A stretch of 64,000 nt of DNA from Rhododendron vialii (GCF_030253575.1 NC_080560.1:13678001-13742000); one strand, 5' to 3'. Shown: positions 23,656 to 34,574, counted from the stretch's first letter. Translations and numbers: made by a program. Notes: a model not told the origin generated them from the letters alone.

Positions 23656-23870
23656 TGTTTGTTTTTTTTAGCTTTTTTTGGAAGATCAATGAATATTATT
23701 GATAGCAAGAAAAGTACAGTGTGTTATCGCCGTTACAAGAATTAAGAGATGCCAACGACGAGTGTAAACCGAGCAAGATCCTAAGGAACAGAACACAAAG
23801 TATTGACTGCAAACACAAAGAACTATGCTATCTCCAGAAGATGAAGGCTAACAAGAATTAGTTTGCATGC
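23656..23870 (-). mobile_element. LINE/retroposon 3' tail fragment
   Basis: A T-run and GTTT repeats (23640-23670) are followed by GGAAGATCAATGAATATTATTGATAGCA, similar in layout to the other minus-strand LINE ends in the window. No coding remnant is recognised. Confidence 0.35.
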
Positions 23871-24477
23871 TTTCTTTTTTATCGCCCCAATAATATTTTT
23901 TTGGTAACTCATAGTCCCCCCTATAATTGATTGGCTTTCTTAATTTTCTTGTAGGTAGATGCCGAAGAAAGAAGACGTCCCTTACTGACTCTAACACATT
24001 TCATCAATAGATCCCTCCCTTGAATATTCAAATCGAGCATCGTAGAAGGTAATAATAACTCAGGCCAAGAAACAGATCCCTATGCTCTTGTATTTTCTTT
24101 GAAAAACATGTTTACTCATTCCGGTGGCAAATCGACCTAGGAATTCCATTTACTGGGGCACCTATTATTCACAATTTTAAAAAATATTTCTCTGTATGCA
24201 TACCACTAAATTATTGCTCAATCATTTAATATTGATCACTCATTCTATTCTGCAACTGATTTTTGACAATTTTCATGACTGAAAATACTCTTTCAACTGT
24301 CGCGGTGGCAACTGTAAGATTACCAATTAGTCAAGTGAAAGTAAACTAAAGAATATAGTAATTTAGTAAATTTAATTTTCATAATATTTTGGATTGGGAG
24401 GAAAACACAAAGAGATAGGAAAAAAATGGAAAAATAAAGGAAAACGGTAGAAAAAAACAAAAAAAAAGAAGGGAGTA

Positions 24478-24560
24478 GGGCGCCTGAGATTCGAACTCAA
24501 GTGTCTGGAACTTATCTCAGCGCCTAGAGTAGAGCCACAGCACCTCGGTAATGTTTTGTA
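24478..24560 (-). mobile_element. tRNA-like / SINE fragment
   Basis: On the minus strand GTGGCTCTACTCTAGGCG (box-A-like) is followed by GAGTTCGAATCTCAGGCGCC (box-B-like), then a T-rich region. It does not give a full cloverleaf, so a SINE or degraded tRNA is likelier than a working tRNA gene. Confidence 0.35.
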
Positions 24561-24947
24561 CAAGTGTATTAAATTTTTATTTATTTATATCAAAAATAAT
24601 AATTAAAAAAAAAAAAAAGGCGTGGGTCCGCCCCTGCTTGATTCTTTGTTCGTAGATTTTTTTTTACTAGCTAGTATATACGTAGTATGTTATAACCTTT
24701 ATGTTGAGAGTAAGATTATTATCTATTTCCTTATTGGAGTAATTAGAAGTTATTTTCAGTGTACAGGATGGATTGGAAGAAAGTTGGCAATTCAGAGACA
24801 CATGTGGGATCCACATATTATGTGAGAGAAGGGAGTATACCGTTCATATACTCTTAGAGTACTATTGAATAATTAATCAGAAAGTTGGTAAAAAATTGTA
24901 GTTTTGCTTGAAAATGGCAATGACCGATAATGATCGATGGTCTTTCT

Positions 24948-25222
24948 TACTCCATCCGTCCCTTTTTAAATGTCCTGCTTCGTAACTCCAACTTATTAAA
25001 AAGACATCATCATTATACCTTTCACATCAACTTTTTCCCCCACTTTCCCTACGTACCCATTATCATTACACTTTTATTCACTAACTTTTCAAAATGGAAT
25101 CTACTTTTAGGGACAAAATAGACAATTCACCAACTTTTACCCACTAACTTTACAAAATGGACACTTATTAAGGGACAGCCCAAAATAGAATACTGGACTG
25201 TAATAAAGGAACGGAGGGAGTA
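24948..25222. mobile_element. Stowaway-type MITE with paralogous empty site
   Basis: It begins TACTCCATCCGTCCC and ends GGAACGGAGGGAGTA, bordered by TA at 24948-24949 and 25221-25222. The related locus near 35115 reads TCTTTCTTATATTAGAAG without the element, showing the insertion site before transposition. Confidence 0.92.
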
Positions 25223-25876
25223 TATTAGAAGACTAGGAGTTGTGCAACCAGCTAGAATGTCATAATTAATAAGCATCATATGTGTGGCATTGTACGTTAA
25301 GTTGCACGGAAATGATGAAAAATGATGCAAAAATATTGTAGTTGCACAGAAATGATGGAAAACGATAGAAAAATATTGTATGACCCACAATTTCAATTTT
25401 GTAACGGGTGAAGATTTCTCACAAAATGAATCTTGCCTAAAAGAAGGAAGTTTAGTTTTTTTGCACGATTCTTTGTCAAGAGTCTTTGAGAAAATAAATT
25501 TCATTTTCTTTTATCTCGCTTCACTTTTTTTGAGAATCTTTTTTCACGCATCATTCTCGACAACTTAATGGAGCGTGAAGGGATTGATCAAGAGAAAGGA
25601 ACAAGGCGAGGGGGAAAAACCAACAAAGTGGAATTCTAAACTTCTCTTTTCGTTCACACAATAAACATTAACAAACTGTTTGAATTTCTTAATTTGCTTT
25701 AAATCCCTAAAAAACGGTTAAGCCAAGATACCTTAGCACCCATAACGACAAAATTTATATTGCTATTGATGTATTTTTGTTTTTATCTTTTTTTAAGAAT
25801 CTCCATTTCTGCATATTTCTGGGGACCAGACCTGTTATATATACTCGGGAAAAAGAAACTTCGACCGGATATTGGA

Positions 25877-25965
25877 ACGCAGAAGTTAGAGTTGATTGTA
25901 TTCTCCACATTTCCCATCATCCTGCTGCTGCTGCTTATTGCGTCAGGTTAGTCATGATTAAACCT

Positions 25966-26021
<56 letters not shown>

Positions 26022-26998
26022 GTTGATGAAGGTAGACAAAGATGCTATAAGTGTTTCATGTTTTACTGGTACACTTGTGGATTACCATCTACATTCTTGT
26101 TCTGATTACCATCTCAGTTCTACATTCTTGTTCTGTTTTTGCTATTGTGGATGTATCTCAAAGAATCATTTATGTTATTTCTTCTTAGATTTATATAATC
26201 TTGGGAGTTGTTTAGAAGAACGAACTTAGAACGTTTTGATTCACGGTGAAATTTTGAAAGAAACTATCATTAAAAGTACCATATTCACTGATACGACAAA
26301 GGACATACACGTCATGTAAGGGGCAACAAAAAGAACAGATCAACAAAAGAACCGGAAGGAATAGGATTCTTTAATGGAAAGAGAATCTATGAACAGTTTC
26401 GATCATCAAAGTAAGCCCCGGAAAGGGTTCAAAAAAGACCAAATTGAACCGTCTAGTTGGGGGAGGATACGTATCCTATTTGGTAATGAAGCCAACAGAA
26501 AAACGTCATACGAACTGATGAAAAATGGATTTTATGAGATGTACTCATTGGTATCAAACAGATTAACCAGAACTTGTTGCAATTGCTTCAGAGCTCAGGA
26601 TACTTTATCTTTCTTACAGGAATGTGATTTCTGGTATAGATATTGTCAATCGTGTTCATAGCAACGGATTCATTCATCTAACCCTATTAGACGGCTCGGT
26701 TTGGTTGATTGGTTGGTGGTATATTATGACCCGCATCTGAGTTTCGGAAGAATCCAGAAACTACACATTGGAATCTAAAAAACCTCGATATCCATCTTTT
26801 TTGGGAATCCGTTGCAGGTTTTGGTACCGGAATCATTTGGATTCCTGAGGAGACATGTAGCAGGGAGATTGGATCAAGCAACTGTGGGTTGGAGAAATGC
26901 TCTGAGGATTGTTCTAAAGCAGTACCAGATGGTGAGGGGACCTGCAGAGACACCACACTTGTATCTGCAGCTATCATTGTAAGGAACCCCCAGTCTAA
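25877..26998 (+). pseudogene. Defensin-like pseudogene, two exons (copy B)
   Basis: Putative exon 1 (25877-25946) encodes TQKLELIVFSTFPIILLLLL then IAS, a signal-peptide-like stretch ending in a phase-1 donor TCAG|GTTAGT. Its first codon is ACG where ATG would be expected. Exon 2 (26818-26998) follows a GTTGCAG acceptor in matching phase. It shows C-x8-C-x4-C-x3-C-x10-C, then a frame change consistent with a 1-bp loss near 26950, then TCICSYHCKEPPV and a stop. With the shift allowed, all eight cysteines are present, including C-x-C-x3-C. The start loss and frameshift argue for a pseudogene. An in-frame ATG at 25769 would give a long odd N terminus. Confidence 0.6.
25966..26019. repeat. (CT)n microsatellite
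   Basis: 54 bp of pure CT in the intron of the DEFL pseudogene. Confidence 0.95.
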
Positions 26999-28183
26999 TT
27001 ATACATGGTGGTGATCTTCCAAGCAAATGTGTATTTCGTGTTTCTTGAAATTTACTTGACAAATAAAGGCGTTGAAATAAAAATTCATGCAGAATGACTC
27101 GATAGTTGTTTAGATGATGTATTAATTTACAATCAGGTGTGTTCGCAAAGTAGAGACTTCGTAAATCCTTGAAGTGCTTGATATTTCAATTGAACACCTG
27201 AAATTGTGCTAACTTTTTTGAATTCGGGACCCGTCAGCTTCTGTCAAGCATCTCAAAGAAAATGCTGAGATGATAATTTTTCATCGTGATTTGACCCTCG
27301 GACGTTGAGATGACATGACAATTTGTGGAGGAAAAAACTCATGAACCACGTTTCAGAAGAAAAATGAACTAAAGTAGCTCCTAGTGTTCTCCCTCTTGGG
27401 TGATGTTTTGGTGGGCGGCGACAGTGGGGTCTGGGTGATGTTTTGGTGTTGGCGGCCATGTGCAGCTAGGGCCCGTTTGGGCTTTATTAGCTGGGTTTAT
27501 CTCATGTTATTTGGGCTTTTAGGCTTTGGGCTGTGTCCCATGTGTTTTAAATGTTTTATCTGAACTTTTAAGCCTTTAGTTGTAGCGGCTTTGTTCCCAT
27601 TGAGTGTGGCCTAGTTGGTATATTGCCAATTATGGGATTGAGTCTCGGATTGGACTTTTCGTTCTCTCATTGTCCTATTAATCTTTGTAACAATTTCAAA
27701 GGTTAATAAAAAAAAATTTCACCGTTCAAAAAAAAGTGTTCTCCCTCCCCTTCTCTGCCTTCCCCTCACCTCATTGTGGTCACATTAGTCGTTTTGCTGT
27801 CATAATTCATGGAAATTTCCATTCTTTCGAGCACTGTGGCTCAATTTGAGTCATAAAACACAAGCTCTACACATACAGAAATTGCTCCATCAACCCCGTC
27901 TTCAAGCATCCATTAGTATGTATAAGAATCAAACTAAGAGCTGAAAAACAATTATTAAATGGCGTAATTCCCTTTGTTTTCGATAGGATTATTATCTCTC
28001 CTTAACATATTAACAGGGCTATTAGTTGGGGTTTGGCTTATACTAATTTCAGACTTGTTTTCAGTTTGATGAAATTCTGATACTCGAATTCTCTTACCGC
28101 TTATAATAAAATATGAAGAAGAAGAAGATGATGAAGATGAGCTATTAAAGCTCTCTTAATATATTGAACAATATTGTGGATTT

Positions 28184-29831
28184 CTAAGCATAAGTGCATT
28201 TGTAAGTACAAACACAAGAGGCTGTTCCATCATGGGAAATGCATTTTGGAATGCCCTTATGAGCTTTAACACACTGTCTGTAACATTCTGCTACGTCACA
28301 ATAAAAGGGGTTAAGGATTTCATTGCAGAATTTACCACCTGTTTGAGCCGTCGTCACTGCAACTGTCAAAATAAAGTATGGTAACTGTAAGAAAAATTAT
28401 CGAATAAACATTGAAATTAGGTTCGTTTACTACATTTTTTCAAATAAGCGTCAGCGTAGTCCTTCGCTAGCTTTGCAGGGAGGCGATGTTTAGGTAGTGT
28501 CTCAGTATCGTTGTTTCTTTTATCGTTTGTTTTTTTTTTCTCTTGCGGGTCTGAAAAATTTCTTTGCTTATTGGTTATTTACATTTGTATGATCATATGT
28601 CAGCGTCGTTTATCACTAGAATTAATTACATTAGTTAGGTTAGATATCAGTTTTCTAATTTTATTTTGCCTTTCAAAAAAAATATTAGAAAATTAATACC
28701 TAACTAGCGTAACTAATTCTAGTGACAGTACCCGTCTATTATTTCTTAGTGTCATGATATTTTTTACGAATATATCCATACATTAAACGTTTTGCTAGAA
28801 GTCAAACGGACACTTAAGTAACAAAGTTTGGGAAATTCAACTAATTTTCTCTCATCTCACTTAAAACATTTCACAAAGAAACTTTTGAGTTTCAAAAAAT
28901 CTTCATGACACACTCCAGAAATAAAAGTGTTGTTTGCCCATTAGGCTTGAGCTTCTCTCCTGTTACTAGAGAGTCCAGTCCAGTAATTGTATTTACCTAT
29001 TGCGCATCGAAACCGGACAATATTCCTGTAACATGAAGGCTTTGTTTTGGCTAAAGAAGTTAGATGAATACTTTTTTTGTACTATTTATTTGTTTTGCGT
29101 CAAACTTTTGTGACTTGTTGATTCATCTCAACAAGAAGAATCGAAAAAACAAAAAAGTTGTGTGATATTCGATACTCATAAATTTTTTGAATAACTTATT
29201 TTTGTCTTTTTAAAAAAAATAATTATGAGTTTCAATCAAGTTTTGCTTACTTTTCCGATTTCTCTCGACGAAACAAATCAATAAGTCACAAAAGTTTGAC
29301 GCAAAATTAACAAATACAAAAAAAAAAATTAAATAAAGACATAAAAACAGCCATTCTGACTTATTGAACCAAAAGAAGCCGAAAGAAGCCAAACCCCATG
29401 TCGTAAGGGTACTACGAAGAATCTATGAACACCAAATCTACCATATATATATATACGGGGCGGTTCCGGGGACACCTAAAAAAACACCTAAAAAAACACC
29501 TCATAGCTCCCGATCAAATTTTGATGATCCGAGCCGCTCAATGTGATCAAAACGTGATTTTAAGGGTACCCTAAAGAAATCAACAAAAAAAATGACCGGG
29601 AAGGGCTTGATCCGAGCAGTTTCAAACAGTTTTTTGCTGAACGGTTTAAATAAAAACTGCTCAAATCAAGTCTTTCCGTGTCATATTTTTTGCTAATTTC
29701 TTGCGGGCACCCTTAAAATCACATTCTGCACACATTGAACGGTTCGGATCATAAAAATTTGATCGGGAACTATGAGAATGAGATTTGGGGTGTTTTTTTA
29801 GGTGTTTTTTAGGGTGTCCCTTGAACCATCC

Positions 29832-29882
<51 letters not shown>

Positions 29883-29970
29883 TTCAAGATCAGGAAGAGT
29901 AATGCATGCACAAACCTGATGAAACAAGGACAAGGAGCAAGATCAGACTAAGATAACATAACTTGGCCAT
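28184..29970 (-). CDS. Defensin-like (cysteine-rich secreted) protein, copy B
   Basis: Exon 1 is 29916-29970 and exon 2 is 28184-28362, giving 77 residues. The signal peptide reads MAKLCYLSLILLLVLVSS. The eight mature cysteines keep the same spacing as copy A (C-x8-C-x4-C-x3-C-x9-C-x8-C-x-C-x3-C). Three residues are missing just before the first cysteine compared with copy A. Several mature-region substitutions occur outside the cysteines, while all cysteines and both splice sites are kept, which suggests both copies are under constraint. TATTTATA at 30067-30074 is the conserved minus-strand TATA box. The intron (1553 bp) is longer than in copy A because a foldback MITE and an AT repeat were added. 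Function beyond secretion is unknown. Confidence 0.85.
29038..29380. mobile_element. Tourist-like foldback MITE in the DEFL intron (copy B)
   Basis: Paralogue of 21983-22356, with the same GGCTTTGTTTTGGCT start and an AAGAAGCC end. It has small internal deletions relative to copy A. Confidence 0.65.
29456..29833. mobile_element. Mutator-like foldback MITE, absent from copy A
   Basis: Ends CGGGGCGGTTCCGGGGACAC and GGTGTCCCTTGAACCATCCCG are inverted repeats. The interior is related to the M1 family at 5579 and 31595 (GATGATCCGAGCCGCTCAAT, TGACCGGGAAGGGCTTGATC). Copy A reads straight across the site at about 22424. Confidence 0.8.
29834..29877. repeat. (AT)n microsatellite
   Basis: About 44 bp of AT repeat at the right border of the MITE, within the intron of DEFL copy B. 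Confidence 0.9.
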
Positions 29971-30363
29971 GTCTGAAAGAGAAAAAGCTACAATACCAAG
30001 TGCCTCTAGCTACTTGTTTGTTGCTTTTTTGGGAGATGTGGTGAACTCGAATTCCAGCTCCGGTGGTATTTATACAGCGGAGAATGCATAATATTACAAG
30101 GAAAGTTAATTACTCCCCTTCCATATGTGTATCATTTAACAACAAGAGTAGAGAACAAAAAATTAAAAAAGGAATCTATATATCTTTACCAGATTTCATA
30201 CCAAAGTTGTTCCTGGCTATGAGATATTCTCTTTAATTAAACAATAACTGCTAATATAATCAACCATTTTGTGTACGTTTTCCTGTTTTGGCATCTGCCT
30301 TTGTAGGTATGGAGATTTTGTATGTAATTAACGTCTATCTTTCTTCCGGACTTCGGGCTGGTG

Positions 30364-30540
30364 ATGCTGTGCGGCAATGCTGCGTATCTTCGAGCCGTCG
30401 GATCATGCATCCGACGGCTCGGATCACATCTCGGCAATCAACGATCGAGAGCCGTTCATTACCGAGATGAGATCGATCTGAACCGTCGGATGCACAATCC
30501 GACGGCTCGAAGGTGCGCATACCACTGCACAACACCATCT
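30364..30540. mobile_element. Small foldback element with nested inverted repeats
   Basis: Outer arms of about 41 bp run from 30364 (GATGCTGTGCGG...) and to 30540 (...CACAACACCATC). Inside, CGAGCCGTCGGAT / ATCCGACGGCTCG pair at 30391-30423, and ATCTCGG / CCGAGAT form a further hairpin. GC content is far above the surroundings. Confidence 0.65.
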
Positions 30541-31369
30541 CAATTCCTTATATAGTAGGGTAAATTTCACTTACCTCTCTCCCCAGAGGTTTCTGACGAA
30601 AACAAAAACCTCCACTCAGGTTTTTGAAATTGCTCTTACCTTCCCTGTCACTTGTCAGTCTTGCACTTACCTTCCCTGTCACTTGTCAGTCTGTAGGCTA
30701 GCTCCTGTTAATTAACAGAGAAATTGTAAATTTACATTTCTACCCCTTCATTGACCTCCCATGAAGTTTATAATAATAATAATACATACATACATACAGA
30801 CCTCCCCTAAAGAAAAGTTAATTTTTTGTAATTTCTTTCACTTTTAATAATTTCCTTTCAGTAACAAGGCAAAAAAAAATTGATTGAACATTGAACTAAC
30901 ATATTGTAACACCCCATAGCACTTATTTTTGTTAAGCCAAAAATATATTTTACAGTTTATACAATAGAATAAAAATTATTTTAGAGTGGTTTTATTTACA
31001 TACCTGTGGGCATTTGAATTTAGTAGAATGTTGAGAGGAACGCATACGTGATGTGGGCGACTGGAACTAACACCCAGACTTTTTGGAACAAAAAAGAATA
31101 AGGAAAAAGTAAGAGGGTAATCATTTAACGGACCGCTTACCGTTAGGATTTAGAAAGTAAATTGTTTGGGACTTAAGATATAAAACAATTAGAGTAGCAT
31201 ATGCATGTGTCAATTATTAAAACGTTATTGCCTTAACCCTATTAACGACATTGTGGCCAAGGGAAAGGACATAAGTCCCCGCGAGACAGAGAACCGAAAC
31301 AAAACAATCCGGAAATAGGCGACATCTCATTATAGGGCGAATCGGATCAAATCCTATTATAATATCCCT

Positions 31370-31594
31370 AGATTTTGTAGGATATACTTAGATTTTATTA
31401 GATTATATATAGATTATTCTAGATATTACAAGATATGATAAGATTATAGTTGAATTTTATTAGATTATATATAGATTATTGTAGATATTACATGATAAGA
31501 TTATAGTTGGATTTTGTTAGATTATAAATAGATTATTCTAGATATTACAAGATATGATAAGATTATAGTTGGATTTTATTAGATTATACATATA
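31370..31594. repeat. Tandem array with about 60-bp period
   Basis: GATTTTATTAGATTATATAT followed by AGATTATTCTAGATATTACA and a TGATAAGATTATAGTTG block recurs three to four times. Degenerate copies resume at 32000-32060 beyond the inserted MITE. Confidence 0.75.
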
Positions 31595-31953
31595 CAGTCC
31601 GGATCAAGTCCATACCCTTACGGTCCGCACCCGTCCGCACCTCCCATTTCCCGATTGAATTTCGATGATCGGAGCCGCTCAATGTGTTCAAAACGTGATT
31701 TTAAGGGTGCCCGCGAGAAATCAGCAAAAAAAATGACTGGGAAGGCTTGATCTGAGCAGTTTTTTTCTGAACCGTTCAAAAAAAACTATTCAGATCAAGC
31801 CCTTTCCGGTCATTTTTTTTTTGCTGATTTCAAGCGGATACCCTTAAAATCACGTTCTGATCACATTGAGCGGCTCGGATCATCGAAATTCAATCGAAAA
31901 ATGTGAGAAATGGGGAGGTGCGGACCGGAGCTCCGGTCCACACCTTCTGACTG
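31595..31953. mobile_element. Mutator-like foldback MITE with 10-bp target duplication
   Basis: The 359-bp element begins CAGTCCGGATCAAGTC and ends ACACCTTCTGACTG. TATACATATA flanks it at 31585-31594 and again at 31954-31963, a 10-bp duplication as made by Mutator-type transposases. It belongs to the same family as 5579-5957. Confidence 0.85.
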
Positions 31954-32082
31954 TATACATATATATATATATATATGTATGTATAATATGTATATATATA
32001 GATTACTCTAGATTTGGATAGATATTACAAGTTATAGTTAGATATGGTAGAATATTCTAGACATACATAAGAGCTTGCGATC

Positions 32083-32152
32083 CAACTCTATAAATAGCCC
32101 GCTCATCTACTTCACAAGCACACACCACACACACCACTCTCACACACTCAAC

Positions 32153-32194
<42 letters not shown>

Positions 32195-32230
32195 GAGGAG
32201 GAGGAGGAGGAGGAGGAGGAAAGAAGAGAA
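32083..32230 (+). promoter_or_regulatory. TATA box, CA-rich leader and (GA)n/(GGA)n tract
   Basis: CTATAAATAGCCCGC (about 32086-32100) followed by a CA-rich run and a GA then GGA repeat (32151-32220) looks like a core promoter and leader. No open frame follows, so it probably belongs to an LTR remnant. Confidence 0.35.
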
Positions 32231-32615
32231 AAAGAATTAGATACGAGTCCTTCGAAGTAGTTGATCATAAGCCAAGTTGGTCGGAACGAAAGGTGAGTTA
32301 TGAATTATCCATGTTACATGAATTTTCGTAAAGTTTATGTTTTTAAATTATGGTTATTTAACAATAAAGTTTTTTTTTTGTAGGAAATATATCGTGGAAT
32401 TATAATGTTTTGAACAGTTTATGGAAAAAGGGCATTATCGATACATTCGAACAATGTCCCTGAATCTAGAGGACGTTAAAGATACTAGTCAAAATGGTGT
32501 TATAAGAATGGAATGGAAAAAGGGGCACAACCAGGTGTCTAACTGAATTGATCAATTCATCATGTTATGTTGGGGGTCACTCCCTCATTACTGGCGGTAA
32601 TCGTTGGATGGTATA

Positions 32616-33250
32616 TGTAACACCCCGTCCCACATCGGAAGTCTACATGGATGATTTTAGGCATATAACAAACATTGTGGGCTACTACTAGTACCTTGTG
32701 CTTAAGCTTTTGGGCCATGTGGTGTGGCTTGTGGATCAAAATCAGGGTATTGGGCCAGTGGTCTGCTTGGGGCGTTACAGGTGGTATCAGAGCCATCTAT
32801 GTGCACGACCATGTGGGCCTTGGAGTTTGGTTTGATTTGGTTGTTGGTTTGATTTGTATTGGTGATTATAGTGCTCAACCCCTCGCGAGGGCGCGAGGCT
32901 ATAAAGTTGGGGAGATTGTAACACCTCGTCCCACATCGGAAGTCTACATGGATGATCTTAGGCATATAACAAACCTTGTGGGCTACTACTAGTACCTTGT
33001 GCTTAAGCTTTTGGGCCATGTGGTGTGGCTTGTGGATCAAAATCAGGGTATTGGGCCAGTGGTTTGCTTGGGGCGTTGCAGGTCATTGTAACACCCCGTC
33101 CCACATCGGAAGTCTACATGGATGATCTTGGGCATATAACAAATCTTGTGGGCTACTACTAGTACCTTGTGCTTAAGCTTTTGGGCCATGTGGTGTGGCT
33201 TGTGGATCGAAATCAGGGTACTGGGCCAGTGGTCTGCTTGGGGCGTTACA
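32616..33250 (+). mobile_element. TRIM retrotransposon with three LTRs
   Basis: Three nearly identical 164-bp LTRs are at 32616-32779, 32917-33080 and 33087-33250. Each begins TGTAACACC.CGTCCCACAT and ends GGGCGTT(A/G)CA. After LTR1, TGGTATCAGAGCC (32782-32794) is a primer-binding site for initiator methionine tRNA. The internal region of 137 bp is non-coding and ends in a purine-rich AAAGTTGGGGAGAT. Between LTR2 and LTR3 only GGTCAT remains. The whole is flanked by GTATA at 32611-32615 and 33251-33255, a perfect 5-bp target duplication. Confidence 0.93.
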
Positions 33251-33749
33251 GTATAACGTATTATTTTTATAGCATGTTATGTTATATACGAACTTGTTTA
33301 TGATATTGGTTACAGTTTAAACCATATAAAACTGAAATTATGGTTTTGGTTACAATTGCAAGTCATGAAAAACTGAATTTATGATTCCTATTTTTCTTTG
33401 ATAAAAAGAATTTCATTATAGCTCATGTAACTCTGGTAATTCATAATCTCACACAAACAGTGGCTTATGTTATTGAAATCTCTTCTTTTCAGGTAATCAA
33501 AATTAGAAAGATGGGCCAAATATTAGTACTATTAAGCTTAAATCATGGATATGTAACGAATAAGAGAGGATGTAGCCATGTTTCCGTTGGCTGTGAATAA
33601 ATCTAGTTGTTTTTATTATTATTAAAAATAGCTTCCGCAAATGTTAAGTTTACTTCTATTTGTAAAAAAAAAAAAAAAAAGAGTCCTTTGGTGAGACAAA
33701 CTCATTAGCCGGTTACGATTTTTAAATCCGCTTGATTTGGGTCGTGACA

Positions 33750-34574
33750 CTGGGAGCTTATGGGCAATTAATAGGGTAGGTTTTGTTATGTGATTTGTAG
33801 TTGAAAGATAAAAAAGAAAGGATGTTTAAGTTTGTAAATGCACGCACTGGCTAGAGTGTTCAAATGGTAGCAACGTAATTAGTGACCTTTTTGGCCAAGG
33901 AGATTATGCATGCTCGGTGATGGTTTTAAAGTTGTTCAGAGGGTGACAAAATACATAAACTAATCGGTAAGTATAATTTCAGAAGCATGATAATTAAAGT
34001 CGTTCATCTAGTATATAAAACATAGTTTTTTCAGCTAATCTGCAAAAGGAAAACAAAAGAAGGGCTCAATCTCAACTTTTGGTAAGTGTTTGATCGAGAT
34101 CACTTGTCTTAGTTCAAAATATTAATCCTGAAATTTAAACCAAGAATGCTCAAACTCTTACTTACTGATATTCAATTGAATTCATTTTCGTAACATGTAG
34201 TTCTTTTTATCAATATTAATGTAAAGTGTTTGAAGGTGCAATTTTTAATGAATGTGGCCTTTTATTTTTTAACGAATGTGGCTCAGAAAGTCCAAAAGTT
34301 CAGGAAAAAAATTCGGTTGAAGAAAAAGGAATTTGGGACTAAATTAAACTGTTAACATGATTTTTTTTCATTGTAAAAATACATCGTATAGGTTGTAGAA
34401 TAAAATTATATTATTCATATATTTGAGAATTTTTTGTTATATATTCTTTGCAAAAAAGAAAAAAAATTCAAGTATCAAAAAATGAAAAGGTACTCTAATT
34501 TATTTGTGTTAATGCCTACATATGTATGTGGCTTCAAAAATAATCAAAAAAATTTGAAGCTTCAAATAGGATTA
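33750..34574. other. No gene recognised
   Basis: AT-rich intergenic DNA with no supported feature. Confidence 0.4.

Larger units (their letters stand above)
23885..25288. repeat. Dispersed duplicate, copy 1 (partner at 34575-35190)
   Basis: The stretch GGTAACTCATAGTCCCCCCT through AATTAATAAGCATCAT is shared with 34575-35190. The partner lacks the middle (about 24120-24635) and the Stowaway MITE at 24948-25222. It carries no gene. Confidence 0.85.
25290..30226. repeat. Segmental duplication, copy B (DEFL unit)
   Basis: Direct-orientation partner of 18836-22850. It keeps the 25829-26335 region missing from copy A, and gained the foldback MITE at 29456-29833 and a short insert near 28640-28690. 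It holds a degraded DEFL (+) and an intact DEFL (-) in convergent arrangement. Confidence 0.93.
30905..33749 (+). mobile_element. Possible solo LTR interrupted by a MITE and a TRIM
   Basis: It starts TGTAACACCCC and ends GGTCGTGACA, plausible retrotransposon LTR termini. A TATAAATAG box at about 32088 is followed by a CA-rich leader, as in LTR U3/R regions. No matching 5-bp target duplication was found, so the borders are uncertain. Confidence 0.3.

Noticed and set aside
24478..24560. Minus-strand tRNA gene
   Set aside because: Boxes A and B are only approximate and no complete cloverleaf with a valid acceptor stem could be drawn; kept only as a SINE-like fragment.
25760..25951. Start of the DEFL pseudogene at the in-frame ATG 25769
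   Set aside because: It would place about 36 extra residues ahead of the signal-peptide core. The ACG at 25877 fits the position of the usual start much better.
30905..33749. Definite solo LTR
   Set aside because: The termini look right but the 5-bp flanks (CATAT and CTGGG) do not match, so it is only a low-confidence feature.
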